A stretch of 64,000 nucleotides of DNA from Thalassobius sp034670005 (lineage in GTDB: Bacteria > Pseudomonadota > Alphaproteobacteria > Rhodobacterales > Rhodobacteraceae), in assembly GCF_034670005.1 (NCBI RefSeq), contig NZ_JAXMOH010000002.1, positions 124,001-188,000 on the forward strand. Direction: 5' to 3'. Made by a program: the position numbers and the translations under genes. The notes below the pieces were generated by a model. It saw only the letters and a list, made by a program, of their open reading frames with translations. It made no database searches and was not told where the DNA came from. This document shows positions 9,032-17,609 of the stretch, piece after piece. Positions within the stretch are counted from its first letter, which is position 1; each line of letters begins with the position of its first letter.

Positions 9032-9583
9032 GTGGGTATCAAAGTTGTGAATACTGATGTTAGCGGCACCCGCAGGGTATGCGGTCAAGTTAAATGGTTC
9101 GATCCCGTAAAAGGGTTCGGTTTTGTTGTAGCTGATGAAGGTGGGCCAGATATCCTGCTGCACGCCAATGTTCTGCGCAATTTTGGTCAGAGCTCGGTGG
9201 CAGACGGTGCAATACTAGAGATCGTGGTTCAGGAAACGGATCGCGGAATACAAGCGACCGAGGTGTTCAAAATCGAACCGCCATCGGGAACAGGTGCGGC
9301 TGCGCTTGCGGATTTCGAGGATATCGATCCTGAAGTGATCCGCACCGCTCCATTGGAACCTGCACGCGTGAAGTGGTTCGACAAAGGCAAAGGATTTGGC
9401 TTTGCCAATATTTTCGGACGCAATGAAGACGTATTCGTCCATGTCGAGGTCCTGCGCCGATCAGGTTTGGCCGATCTGCAACCGGGCGAAGCCGTCGGGC
9501 TGCGGGTGATCGATGGCAAACGCGGCAGGATGGCGACCGAAGTGTCGGCATGGGAAGCCGCTTTGAAACTGGATCAATTATAA
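9032..9583 (+). CDS. Double cold-shock-domain protein
   Basis: A 183-residue protein with two CspA-like nucleic-acid-binding OB folds. The first RNP1-like strand is GQVKWFDPVKGFGFV (from about residue 18) and the second is ARVKWFDKGKGFGFA (from about residue 111). Each is followed by an RNP2-like strand (DILLHANVL and DVFVHVEVL). Two domains in one chain is the arrangement commonly seen in alphaproteobacteria. The likely role is an RNA chaperone or regulator acting on mRNA. The start is read as GTG at 9032, with a GGTGGGG site eight to ten bases upstream; a GTG at 9047 is an alternative. The DUF192 gene begins three bases after its stop, so the two are almost certainly co-translated. Confidence 0.92.
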   Translation: MGIKVVNTDVSGTRRVCGQVKWFDPVKGFGFVVADEGGPDILLHANVLRNFGQSSVADGAILEIVVQETDRGIQATEVFKIEPPSGTGAAALADFEDIDPEVIRTAPLEPARVKWFDKGKGFGFANIFGRNEDVFVHVEVLRRSGLADLQPGEAVGLRVIDGKRGRMATEVSAWEAALKLDQL

Positions 9584-9586
9584 AAA

Positions 9587-10069
9587 ATGAAGCGGTTGGT
9601 GCTTCTTGCGCTGGCCGTTTTTTGGCCAATGACCGCAGCAGCGCAAAGCTGCCGCGAGGATTCGGTCTATCTCCGGGGCGATTGGGGTCAGGCCCGGTTT
9701 TCTGTCGAATTGGCCGATAGCGGCGACGAACGGGCGCGTGGATTAATGTTTCGCGAATCCCTGCCGCGATCAAGCGGTATGCTGTTCATCTATCCAACCC
9801 CGAGGACCGTTTCGTTCTGGATGCAGAATACGCTGATCCCACTGGATATGATTTTCGTCGACACCAGTGGCACCGTGCGTAAGGTGCATCGTAGCGCAAT
9901 CCCCGGAGATACCACTGGGATCAGCAGTGACAGCCAGATTGCGGCGGTACTGGAAATTAACGGTGGTTTGTCAGAAGCAATGGGCATTTCGCCGGGCACG
10001 GTATTGCATCATCCTGCCTTCGATCCGGACCAAGCCGCCTGGCCCTGTAAAGACAAAACCTCCGATTAG
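9587..10069 (+). CDS. DUF192 domain-containing secreted protein
   Basis: A 160-residue protein with an N-terminal signal peptide (MKRLVLLALAVFWPMTAAAQ, cleavage after about residue 20). The DUF192 core is visible as DERARGLMFRESLPRSSGMLF, SFWMQNTLIPLDMIFVD and VLEINGGLSEAMGISPG. DUF192 proteins are widespread, exported and of unknown biochemical function. It starts three bases behind the cold-shock gene, so expression is probably linked to it. It ends 43 bases before tRNA-Pro. Confidence 0.9.
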   Translation: MKRLVLLALAVFWPMTAAAQSCREDSVYLRGDWGQARFSVELADSGDERARGLMFRESLPRSSGMLFIYPTPRTVSFWMQNTLIPLDMIFVDTSGTVRKVHRSAIPGDTTGISSDSQIAAVLEINGGLSEAMGISPGTVLHHPAFDPDQAAWPCKDKTSD

Positions 10070-10112
10070 GACTTTTCAATCCCGTCGGACCGCGCTAGAG
10101 ACAGCCTCGGTT

Positions 10113-10189
10113 CGGGGCGTGGCGCAGTCTGGTAGCGCACCTGTTTTGGGTACAGGGGGTCGGAAGTTCGAATCTTCTCGCCCCGACCA
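10113..10189 (+). tRNA. tRNA-Pro (anticodon TGG)
   Basis: A 77-base cloverleaf with acceptor arms CGGGGCG and CGCCCCG, discriminator A and encoded CCA. The anticodon stem CCTGT/ACAGG encloses the loop TTTGGGT, whose central triplet is TGG. The T loop reads GTTCGAATC. Confidence 0.97.
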
Positions 10190-10214
10190 ATTTCAATATA
10201 TCTGTCTATGATGA

Positions 10215-10234
10215 GGCTCTCCCTTGGGAGAGCC
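10215..10234 (+). terminator. GC-rich hairpin behind tRNA-Pro
   Basis: GGCTCTCCC (10215-10223) and GGGAGAGCC (10226-10234) form a perfect nine-pair stem 26 bases after the tRNA. The natural loop would be four bases because the central TT is too tight. No T run follows, so it may be a processing or termination element of the tRNA transcript. Confidence 0.4.
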
Positions 10235-10328
10235 GATCCGGACGAACGGCTTTATCCCGTCGGATGAATCGTGATGCGCCGGTTTGAGCGGGCACGTCTG
10301 AATGCCCCGGATCTGTACCCTTGATAAG

Positions 10329-10347
10329 GCGCTGAAAATTTCAGCGC
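10329..10347. repeat. Near-perfect palindrome
   Basis: GCGCTGAAA (10329-10337) and TTTCAGCGC (10339-10347) are exact reverse complements around one central A. It could be a hairpin or a binding site for a dimeric protein. Nothing next to it identifies its role. Confidence 0.5.
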
Positions 10348-10719
10348 ACCGGCCTGGGGAGCAAGGCACTTCGCAAAACTATCCTTAGAATCACCCGCCT
10401 CAAATAAATGCGGCAAGCAATGGCAGGCGAAAGATTCATATATGTTGTGTTAGGGATTTCTGCCGAGCCAGATTTTGTGGGTTCTCAGCAGGTCGTCACA
10501 AATATTCCAAATTTTCTTTGTATCATAAGCGGTTCTTGACCACCCTTAGCACGATGGCAGAATGATGCCGCATTGCAGAACCGTTTCAGGGAATCGGAAC
10601 CGACAAAAACCCAAGGCTCAGAAGCCTCCGGGTCAACCGGCAAAATTTGAGAATTTGGGAAATAAAGCCGTTGACCTGATAGGGTGCGATACGTCAGATT
10701 GTGGAGGTCGGCCAAAGCT

Positions 10720-10735
10720 GCACAACATGTAGTGG
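10720..10735 (+). promoter_or_regulatory. Candidate NrdR box upstream of nrdJ
   Basis: The 16-mer GCACAACATGTAGTGG matches the invariant positions of the NrdR operator consensus acaCwAtATaTwGtgt. It lies 164 bases before the nrdJ start. NrdR boxes normally come in pairs about 31 bases apart; the segment at 10751-10766 (ACAATATCTTATCAGT) is a weak partner at best. NrdR represses ribonucleotide reductase genes across bacteria, so the location fits. Confidence 0.5.
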
Positions 10736-10898
10736 CGTCGGGCGGTGGGGACAATATCTTATCAGTGAGCTATAGCTCTGAATTCGGCGTGAAACAGTGC
10801 GTTTTCGCGGCTGTTGAAGATGTTCTTTTCCGGTCCGATACAGGCGGCAAAGGGTGCAATGACATCCCAATGCGGGAAGCTGAATACGGGGCAGCGAA

Positions 10899-13800
10899 AT
10901 GAAAATCGAAAGAAAATTCACCAAGGCCGGGCAGGATGCCTATGACGATCTCGACTTCGTCACGACATCATCGGAGATTCGTAATCCCAACGGGACGATC
11001 GTATTCAAGTTGGACAATGTCGAAATCCCATCCAGCTGGAGTCAGGTGGCGTCCGACGTCATTGCACAGAAATATTTCCGCAAGGCTGGTGTTCCATCGC
11101 AACTGAAAAAGGTCAAGGAAACAGGCGTTCCGGAATTTCTTTGGCGTTCTGTTCCGGCCTCCAAGGATGTCGAATTCAACGGTGAAACCAGTTCCAAGCA
11201 GGTGTTTGACCGTCTTGCCGGGGCCTGGGCCTATTGGGGTTGGAAGGGGGGCTATTTTTCCTCCGAAGAAGATGCGCGCGCCTATTACGATGAAATGCGC
11301 TTCATGCTGGCGACCCAGCGGGCGGCCCCAAACAGCCCGCAATGGTTCAACACCGGTTTGCATTGGGCTTACGGTATCGACGGGCCGGGGCAGGGGCACC
11401 ATTATGTCGATTACAAATCCGGCAAGCTGGTCAAATCGAAATCCGCCTACGAACATCCGCAACCGCATGCCTGTTTCATCCAGTCTGTTTCTGATGATCT
11501 GGTAAACGAAGGCGGCATCATGGATCTGTGGGTCCGCGAAGCGCGACTGTTCAAATATGGTTCGGGCACCGGCACCAACTTTTCCTCGCTGCGCGCGGCA
11601 GACGAACCGCTTTCCGGTGGCGGCAAGTCGTCGGGCCTGATGGGGTTCCTTAAAATCGGCGACCGCGCCGCCGGTGCGATCAAATCGGGTGGGACAACCC
11701 GTCGGGCCGCAAAAATGGTGATCTGTGATGTCGACCATCCCGATATCGAAGAATTCATCAACTGGAAGGTCAAAGAAGAACAAAAAGTCGCCAGCATCGT
11801 CGCCGGGTCGAAGATGCACGAGGAAAAGCTGAACGCGATCTTCGGGGCGATACGCGCATGGGATGGCAGCGGCGAAGATGCGGTCGATCCGAAAAAGAAC
11901 CCTGCGCTGAAAGATGCCATTCGCGGCGCAAAGAAGGTTTCGATCCCGGAAACCTATGTAAAACGGGTGCTGGATTACGCGCGTCAGGGGTATGACAGCA
12001 TCGAATTCCCCACCTATGACACCGATTGGGACAGCGAAGCTTATGCGTCTGTTTCCGGGCAGAATTCGAACAATTCGGTACGCGTTACCGATGCCTTCCT
12101 GAAGGCGGTCGAAAACGACGCCGATTGGGAATTGCTGCGCCGGACCGATGGCAAAGTCGCCAAAACCATCAAGGCACGTGATTTGTGGGAAGATATCGGT
12201 CATGCGGCCTGGGCCTGCGCCGATCCGGGAATTCAGTTCCACGACACCGTGAACGCCTGGCATACCTGTCCCGAAGACGGCGCGATCCGCGGTTCCAATC
12301 CGTGCTCTGAATATATGTTTCTGGACGATACGGCCTGTAACCTGGCTTCGATGAACCTGCTGACCTTCTTCAAGGATGGCGAATTCCAAGCCGAGGACTA
12401 TGTCCACGCCACCCGTTTGTGGACCATTACGCTGGAAATCAGTGTGATGATGGCCCAGTTCCCATCCAGGGAAATCGCGCAGCTTTCCTATGATTTTCGC
12501 ACCCTGGGTTTGGGCTATGCCAATATCGGGGGTCTGCTGATGAATATGGGGCTGGGATATGACAGCGACGAAGGCCGAGCCATGGGGGCCGCGCTGACTG
12601 CGATCATGACCGGTGTCGCATATGCGACCAGCGCAGAAATGGCATCCGAGCTTGGCACTTTTGCGGGCTATAAGCGGAATGAACAGCATATGCTGCGGGT
12701 GATCCGTAATCACCGTACGGCTGCCTATGGCGCATCCGAAGGCTATCATTCGCTGGAAGTGAAACCGGTACCGCTTGACCTGTCGAATGTGCCCGATCAG
12801 CGATTGGCGCAAATGGCGATGAGGTCCTGGGACGAAGCATTGGAGCTGGGTGAAAAGCATGGCTATCGCAATGCGCAGGTGTCTGTGATTGCGCCAACCG
12901 GCACGATCGGTCTGGTGATGGATTGTGACACCACCGGGATTGAACCGGATTTCGCATTGGTGAAATTCAAGAAACTGGCAGGCGGCGGATATTTCAAGAT
13001 CATCAACCGCTCGGTTCCTGCGGCATTGGAAAAGCTGGGCTATTCCAGCGCACAGATCGAAGAAATCATCGGCTATGCGGTCGGTCATGGCACCATGGGC
13101 AACGCCCCTGGTATCAACCACACCTCTTTGATTGGTCACGGGTTCACCAGTAACGAAATCGAAAAGATCGAGGCGGCGCTGGGATCAGCTTTTGATATCC
13201 GCTTTGTGTTTAACCAGTGGACGCTGGGCGAAGAATTCTGCCGCAATGCCTTGGGCATCCCGGCGGAAAAACTGAACGATCCCGGTTTTGACATTTTGAC
13301 CCATCTGGGATTCAGCAAGAAAGACATCGAGCAGGCCAACGACCATGTCTGCGGCACCATGACCCTCGAAGGGGCGCCGCATCTGAAAGAAGAGCACTAT
13401 CACATCTTCGACTGTGCCAATGCCTGTGGCAAAAAGGGCAAGCGCTATCTGTCGGTCAACAGCCACATCACCATGATGGCAGCGGCGCAAAGCTTCATCT
13501 CGGGCGCGATTTCCAAAACAATCAACATGCCCAATGACGCCACCATCGAAGACTGCAAGGCGGCCTATGAGCTGAGCTGGTCGCTGGGGATCAAGGCCAA
13601 CGCACTGTACCGCGACGGATCGAAGCTGAGCCAGCCATTGGCTTCGGCGCTGATCGAAGACGATGAAGAGGCCGCAGAAGTTCTCGAAACCGGTACTCCG
13701 CAAGAAAAAGCAAAGGTTCTTGCCGAAAAGATCGTCGAAAAGGTCGTGATCAAGGAAATCGTTCGCAGCCACCGTGAAAAGATGCCGGAACGGCGCAAGG

Positions 13801-14573
13801 GTTATACCCAGAAAGCGGTTGTCGGCGGCCACAAGGTGTATCTGCGGACCGGCGAATATGAAGATGGTCAGCTTGGTGAAATCTTCATCGACATGCATAA
13901 GGAAGGCGCTGGTTTCCGGGCGATGATGAACAATTTCGCCATCGCCGTGTCGGTTGGTCTGCAATATGGTGTGCCGCTGGAAGAATTCGTCGATGCCTTC
14001 ACCTTTACCAAATTCGAACCGGCCGGGATGGTGCAGGGCAACGATTCGATCAAGAACGCGACTTCTATCCTCGACTATATCTTCCGCGAACTGGCGGTCA
14101 GCTATCTGGACCGGACCGATCTGGCCCATGTCAAACCGCAAGGGGCCAGCTTTGACGACGTCGGCCGCGGAGTCGAAGAGGGCGTATCCAATCTCGAGGA
14201 ACTGTCCGAAACGGCAGCCTCGCGCAGTCTGGAAGTTCTGAAGCAAATCAGCTCGACCGGCTATCTGCGTAAACGTTTGCCACAAGAGCTGATTGTTTTG
14301 CAGGGCGGTCAGACCGCCGGGGCGACCGCGCTGGCGGGATCGGATCCGGAGATGGCCTTGCAGACGCTGGTGCCGGAAACGGTGGGCGGGGCCGATACCT
14401 TGACGACGACCACCGCCATGGCATCGGGGTCGGTCAGCATGACCGCCCGCACCAAGGCCAAGATGCAGGGCTACGAAGGCGATCCCTGCGGCGATTGCGG
14501 CAATTACACATTGGTGCGCAACGGCACCTGCATGAAATGTAACACCTGCGGCGCGACCTCGGGGTGTAGTTGA
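10899..14573 (+). CDS. nrdJ: Vitamin B12-dependent (class II) ribonucleoside-diphosphate reductase
   Basis: A 1224-residue adenosylcobalamin-dependent ribonucleotide reductase that makes deoxyribonucleotides with or without oxygen. The active-site NPCSE motif gives Asn467, Cys469 and Glu471. LFKYGSGTGTNFSSLR and SGGTTRRAAKMV are typical of the family. A C-terminal tail of about 30 residues carries the redox cysteines (CGDCGNYTLV, GTCMKCNTCGATSGC). Length is normal for alphaproteobacterial NrdJ, with no intein insertion. The gene stands alone, with a candidate NrdR box upstream and a strong terminator downstream. It implies that the cell makes or imports cobalamin, though no B12 gene lies in the window. 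Confidence 0.98.
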   Translation: MKIERKFTKAGQDAYDDLDFVTTSSEIRNPNGTIVFKLDNVEIPSSWSQVASDVIAQKYFRKAGVPSQLKKVKETGVPEFLWRSVPASKDVEFNGETSSKQVFDRLAGAWAYWGWKGGYFSSEEDARAYYDEMRFMLATQRAAPNSPQWFNTGLHWAYGIDGPGQGHHYVDYKSGKLVKSKSAYEHPQPHACFIQSVSDDLVNEGGIMDLWVREARLFKYGSGTGTNFSSLRAADEPLSGGGKSSGLMGFLKIGDRAAGAIKSGGTTRRAAKMVICDVDHPDIEEFINWKVKEEQKVASIVAGSKMHEEKLNAIFGAIRAWDGSGEDAVDPKKNPALKDAIRGAKKVSIPETYVKRVLDYARQGYDSIEFPTYDTDWDSEAYASVSGQNSNNSVRVTDAFLKAVENDADWELLRRTDGKVAKTIKARDLWEDIGHAAWACADPGIQFHDTVNAWHTCPEDGAIRGSNPCSEYMFLDDTACNLASMNLLTFFKDGEFQAEDYVHATRLWTITLEISVMMAQFPSREIAQLSYDFRTLGLGYANIGGLLMNMGLGYDSDEGRAMGAALTAIMTGVAYATSAEMASELGTFAGYKRNEQHMLRVIRNHRTAAYGASEGYHSLEVKPVPLDLSNVPDQRLAQMAMRSWDEALELGEKHGYRNAQVSVIAPTGTIGLVMDCDTTGIEPDFALVKFKKLAGGGYFKIINRSVPAALEKLGYSSAQIEEIIGYAVGHGTMGNAPGINHTSLIGHGFTSNEIEKIEAALGSAFDIRFVFNQWTLGEEFCRNALGIPAEKLNDPGFDILTHLGFSKKDIEQANDHVCGTMTLEGAPHLKEEHYHIFDCANACGKKGKRYLSVNSHITMMAAAQSFISGAISKTINMPNDATIEDCKAAYELSWSLGIKANALYRDGSKLSQPLASALIEDDEEAAEVLETGTPQEKAKVLAEKIVEKVVIKEIVRSHREKMPERRKGYTQKAVVGGHKVYLRTGEYEDGQLGEIFIDMHKEGAGFRAMMNNFAIAVSVGLQYGVPLEEFVDAFTFTKFEPAGMVQGNDSIKNATSILDYIFRELAVSYLDRTDLAHVKPQGASFDDVGRGVEEGVSNLEELSETAASRSLEVLKQISSTGYLRKRLPQELIVLQGGQTAGATALAGSDPEMALQTLVPETVGGADTLTTTTAMASGSVSMTARTKAKMQGYEGDPCGDCGNYTLVRNGTCMKCNTCGATSGCS

Positions 14574-14668
14574 ACAAGTTTCGGGGCGGGTGCGCTCGCC
14601 CCTGAACATGGATTGGGACACAGGCAAAAAAACGGGCGGTACTCAATACAACCTGATCCATGAAACTG

Positions 14669-14697
14669 GGCCCCCGCAAGGGGGCCTTTTTCTTTTC
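14669..14697 (+). terminator. Intrinsic terminator of nrdJ
   Basis: GGCCCCC (14669-14675), loop GCAA and GGGGGCC (14680-14686) form a perfect seven-pair GC stem followed by TTTTTCTTTTC. It lies about 95 bases after the nrdJ stop. Confidence 0.88.
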
Positions 14698-14817
14698 TGT
14701 CTACGACCTTTTACCCCCACCATACCCAAAGCATTCAAGGCGAAACTTCTAAAATTCTCGCATCGGGAACCGTTGCTGTTGGTACAAGATTGCTCAGTGA
14801 CTTAGTGAGGTTCCTAA

Positions 14818-16260
14818 ATGGACGCGAGCCAGATCAACGCCCAAGGCGCAACTCCGGTTGCAATGGACGGGAATGACGTCGATGACCGGTTTAAGGCCAT
14901 CACCGAAATTGCCACCCGGATCGGCAGCCTTAGTATTTCGATTGCCGAAGTCTCGGGCGAGATCACAGATACGTCGAACCGCGTTGACCGGCAGGCCGAA
15001 GTATTTCAGGAAATCGCGGCGCAAACCGAACAGATGTCATCGCAAAGCCGGGCAGTTCTGGCCTCGGCCAATACCGCAGTAGAGATTTCAGGCAATGCCG
15101 AAGAACGCGTTATTGCCACCAGCGACAAGCTTAGCGCAATGGTGACCGAAGTCACCGGACTGATCGATAATGTGTCGCGCATCTTCGCTCAACTCTCGTC
15201 GCTGGAAACCGCGCTGCAACGGGTTGCGCAGGTTTCGGGAGAGGTCGATAATATTTCGCGCAAAACCAATCTTTTGTCGCTCAACGCATCAATTGAAGCG
15301 GCCCGCGCCGGTCGGCACGGTCGTGGCTTCATGGTGGTGGCGCAAGAGGTCAAGGACCTCTCGACCCTGACCGGAGAAGCCACCGGCGAAATCCAGGAAA
15401 CGATTTCCACTCTGTCGAGCGAATTGCGTGAAGTGATGAAGATCGCGGATGGCGCAGTCAAATCGGCCGGCGATATCCGCCAGCAAACCGACGGCATCGG
15501 TGGTGAAATCGATGCCCTGCCAGCGACGTTGAGCGAAGTCAGCAGTGCCCAACGGGATATTCTGGCCGCGACCGGCGACATCAGCCAGGCCGTCGGCGAT
15601 GTACGCAATGCAGTAACGGAGTTGTCGGGTGAAGTGACGGACTCTTCGGAAAGCCTGAAAACTGCCATTTCGACGATGGCCCATATCACCGAGAATTCCG
15701 AAGCACTGACCGGTATGGCCTCACGGCTGGGCGTCGATACCATCGATACGCCCTATATCAACGCGATTAAGGGTCTGGCAAAACAGATTTCCGATTGTTT
15801 TGGACAGGCGGTAAAGTCGGGTCGTATCCAGATGTCGGACCTGATGGACCGCAGCTATACGCCGATCCCGGGCACCAACCCGGAACAGGTTATGGCGCGG
15901 TTCACCAATTTCACCGACTCGGTATTGCCAGCCTTTCAGGAACCGATGCTGGAATTTTCCGAAAATGTCGTGTTCTGCGCGGCAGTGAACAAGGACGGCT
16001 ATCTGCCGACCCATAACAAGAAATTCTCGATGCCGCAGATGAAGGACCAGCTGGACTGGAACACTGCCTATTGCCGCAATCGCCGGATCTTTAATGACCG
16101 GGTCGGCCTGGCCGCTGGACAAAGCACCCGTCCGTTCCTGCTTCAGGCCTATCGCCGCGACATGGGAAATGGGGAATTCGTGATGATGAAGGACCTTTCA
16201 GCACCGATCTTTGTCGACGGGGTCCATTGGGGCGGTGTGCGCTTCGCCTACAAAGTCTGA
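14818..16260 (+). CDS. Soluble methyl-accepting chemotaxis protein
   Basis: A 480-residue receptor with no membrane-spanning helix. Residues about 20-300 form a long coiled-coil signalling domain whose hairpin tip is visible around residue 152 (LLSLNASIEAARAGRHGRG), the conserved contact site for CheA and CheW. The C-terminal third (about 315-480) is a separate globular domain containing FCAAVNKDGYLPTHNKKFS, RNRRIFNDRVGLAAG and a terminal VHWGGVRFAYKV. Similar domains end many soluble alphaproteobacterial chemoreceptors, and I take it to be the sensory part. So the sensor follows the signalling domain, the reverse of membrane receptors. No CheR-docking pentapeptide is seen. The ligand is unknown and no other che genes are nearby. 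Confidence 0.9.
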   Translation: MDASQINAQGATPVAMDGNDVDDRFKAITEIATRIGSLSISIAEVSGEITDTSNRVDRQAEVFQEIAAQTEQMSSQSRAVLASANTAVEISGNAEERVIATSDKLSAMVTEVTGLIDNVSRIFAQLSSLETALQRVAQVSGEVDNISRKTNLLSLNASIEAARAGRHGRGFMVVAQEVKDLSTLTGEATGEIQETISTLSSELREVMKIADGAVKSAGDIRQQTDGIGGEIDALPATLSEVSSAQRDILAATGDISQAVGDVRNAVTELSGEVTDSSESLKTAISTMAHITENSEALTGMASRLGVDTIDTPYINAIKGLAKQISDCFGQAVKSGRIQMSDLMDRSYTPIPGTNPEQVMARFTNFTDSVLPAFQEPMLEFSENVVFCAAVNKDGYLPTHNKKFSMPQMKDQLDWNTAYCRNRRIFNDRVGLAAGQSTRPFLLQAYRRDMGNGEFVMMKDLSAPIFVDGVHWGGVRFAYKV

Positions 16261-16305
16261 ATCGATCCTGAACCGGGCAGGCAGAAGGCCGAGCCCGGTC
16301 GGATT

Positions 16306-16767
16306 TCAATCGCGGCGCAGCGCAGTCAGCAGCCACACAACAGCCAGACCAAAAGACGCCAGCGCATTCCAGCTGGCCATCGACAAGCCCAGCATTTCCC
16401 AACTGACCTGATCGCAGAGCACAACATTCGTACCATCTGTGGACAGCAGGCTGTTCACATCCAGACCGCCCGATCCGGTGCAGCTGCTTGGACCCTGCCA
16501 CCATTGGCGTTCAACCCCGGTGTGATAAATCCCAAGACCGCCGGTGATGGTCGCAGCCAATGCGCCGAACCAGGCCAGGCCGCCATATCCCAATGACAGC
16601 GCGACCGCACCGATCACAATCGCAGCACCGTGCGGCCATCGTTGCCACAGGCATAGTTCGCACGGGGCAAATCCAAAAAACTGAAACAGGAAAGCCCCAC
16701 CCAACAGGGCGCAGGATCCGGCCGTGGCAAGAGAAATCAGTGTTTTTCGGTCAAGCTGAGTAATCAT
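16306..16767 (-). CDS. dsbB: Disulfide bond formation protein B (DsbB family)
   Basis: A 153-residue membrane protein with four predicted helices that passes electrons from DsbA to quinone. The first periplasmic cysteine pair is Cys36-Cys39 in APCELCLWQRWPH and the second pair is Cys96 and Cys118, as the DsbB mechanism needs. Its start overlaps the stop of the upstream VTT-family gene by four bases (ATGA), so the two are translationally coupled. This same pairing suggests an envelope-related role for both. No dsbA is in the window. Confidence 0.92.
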   Translation of the reverse strand: MITQLDRKTLISLATAGSCALLGGAFLFQFFGFAPCELCLWQRWPHGAAIVIGAVALSLGYGGLAWFGALAATITGGLGIYHTGVERQWWQGPSSCTGSGGLDVNSLLSTDGTNVVLCDQVSWEMLGLSMASWNALASFGLAVVWLLTALRRD

Positions 16768-17342
16768 AGATATTTCACCATATAGAAGCCCCCCAGAAGG
16801 ACGAGGACAAAGAGGATCGACATCAAGCCCAGACGGCGTTCGATGAAATCGCGAATGGGTTCACCATATTTCCATAACAATACCGCGACAGCAAAGAAAC
16901 GGATACCTCGGGCGATGATAGCAGTAACGACGAAGGTCGCCAGCGGAAGACCTGTCCATCCGGACATAATGGTGATGACCTTGAACGGGAAGGGGGTCAG
17001 CCCGGCGATCAGTACCGACCAGAACCCAAACGAGTTGAATTTGACGTTGAAGGCCGCCATTGCGTCGGCCTTTCCCATGGTTTCCAGAATGGGCCGCCCA
17101 ATTTCTTCGTAAAACAACGCACCGATCATATAGCCCAGCAGACCGCCAATAACCGACGCTATCAAAGCTACGCTGGCTATGATCCAGGCACGTGACGGTC
17201 TGGCCAGAATCATAGGGATCATCAAGACATCCGGCGGGATTGGAAAGATCGACGATTCGACAAAAGAGATCAGAGCAAGGACCCAAAGCGCCCTTGGATG
17301 ATCGGCCAACCCCATGGTCCATTGATAAAGTCTGCTGATCAT
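16764..17342 (-). CDS. VTT-domain (YqaA/DedA-like) membrane protein
   Basis: A 192-residue inner-membrane protein of the VTT/SNARE-associated family. Landmarks are FVESSIFPIPPDVLMIPMIL in the first re-entrant segment, GGLLGYMIGALFYEEIGRP, and the arginine-containing GLTPFPFKVITIMSG segment, which is shared by the YqaA branch. Family members have been tied to lipid-carrier scrambling and envelope integrity. The ATG at 17342 was preferred because the upstream extension does not look like family sequence. It is coupled to dsbB through a four-base overlap. Confidence 0.85.
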   Translation of the reverse strand: MISRLYQWTMGLADHPRALWVLALISFVESSIFPIPPDVLMIPMILARPSRAWIIASVALIASVIGGLLGYMIGALFYEEIGRPILETMGKADAMAAFNVKFNSFGFWSVLIAGLTPFPFKVITIMSGWTGLPLATFVVTAIIARGIRFFAVAVLLWKYGEPIRDFIERRLGLMSILFVLVLLGGFYMVKYL

Positions 17343-17523
17343 GCCTGCGACTGCCCTTTTGAGCCTGTTACGCCATGTTGCGGCCAAAGCGTCAACAGCA
17401 ATCGCGGTTAAGTGATGGATCAACGAAATTCCTGTTGCGGCTGTCGGGTGCAATATTTGTATAAACTCTGGGCGCTTTGCCTCTGGACGGCGCCAAAAGA
17501 GAAGGGTAATCCTATCGCCGCGT

Positions 17524-17609
17524 GCCCAAGTGGCGGAATGGTAGACGCAGCGGATTCAAAATCCGCCGGCTTAACGGCCGTGCCGGTTCGAATCCGGCCT
17601 TGGGTACCA
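17524..17609 (+). tRNA. tRNA-Leu (anticodon CAA)
   Basis: An 86-base class II tRNA with a long variable arm. Acceptor arms GCCCAAG and CTTGGGT (one G-U pair), discriminator A and encoded CCA. The anticodon stem GCGGA/TCCGC encloses TTCAAAA, giving CAA, which reads UUG. The T loop is GTTCGAATC. Confidence 0.97.

Larger units (their letters stand above)
10190..10898 (+). other. Non-coding stretch between tRNA-Pro and nrdJ
   Basis: About 700 bases without a convincing gene. Short open frames exist on both strands but show no recognisable protein and no good ribosome-binding sites. The left part holds two strong inverted repeats (10215-10234 and 10329-10347). The right part, up to the nrdJ start, is the presumed promoter region and holds a candidate NrdR box at 10720-10735. 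I saw no cobalamin riboswitch. Confidence 0.6.

Noticed and set aside
10190..10898. Cobalamin riboswitch before nrdJ
   Set aside because: A B12-dependent enzyme could be controlled this way, but the conserved B12-box pattern (GCCAGGAGACC-like core) was not found.
10485..10902. Two short overlapping open frames on opposite strands before nrdJ
   Set aside because: Neither translation looks like a protein family, there are no good ribosome-binding sites, and one runs into the nrdJ start. The candidate NrdR site lies inside them.
10968..13139. Long antisense open frame opposite nrdJ
   Set aside because: nrdJ is unambiguous, and the antisense product has no family features.
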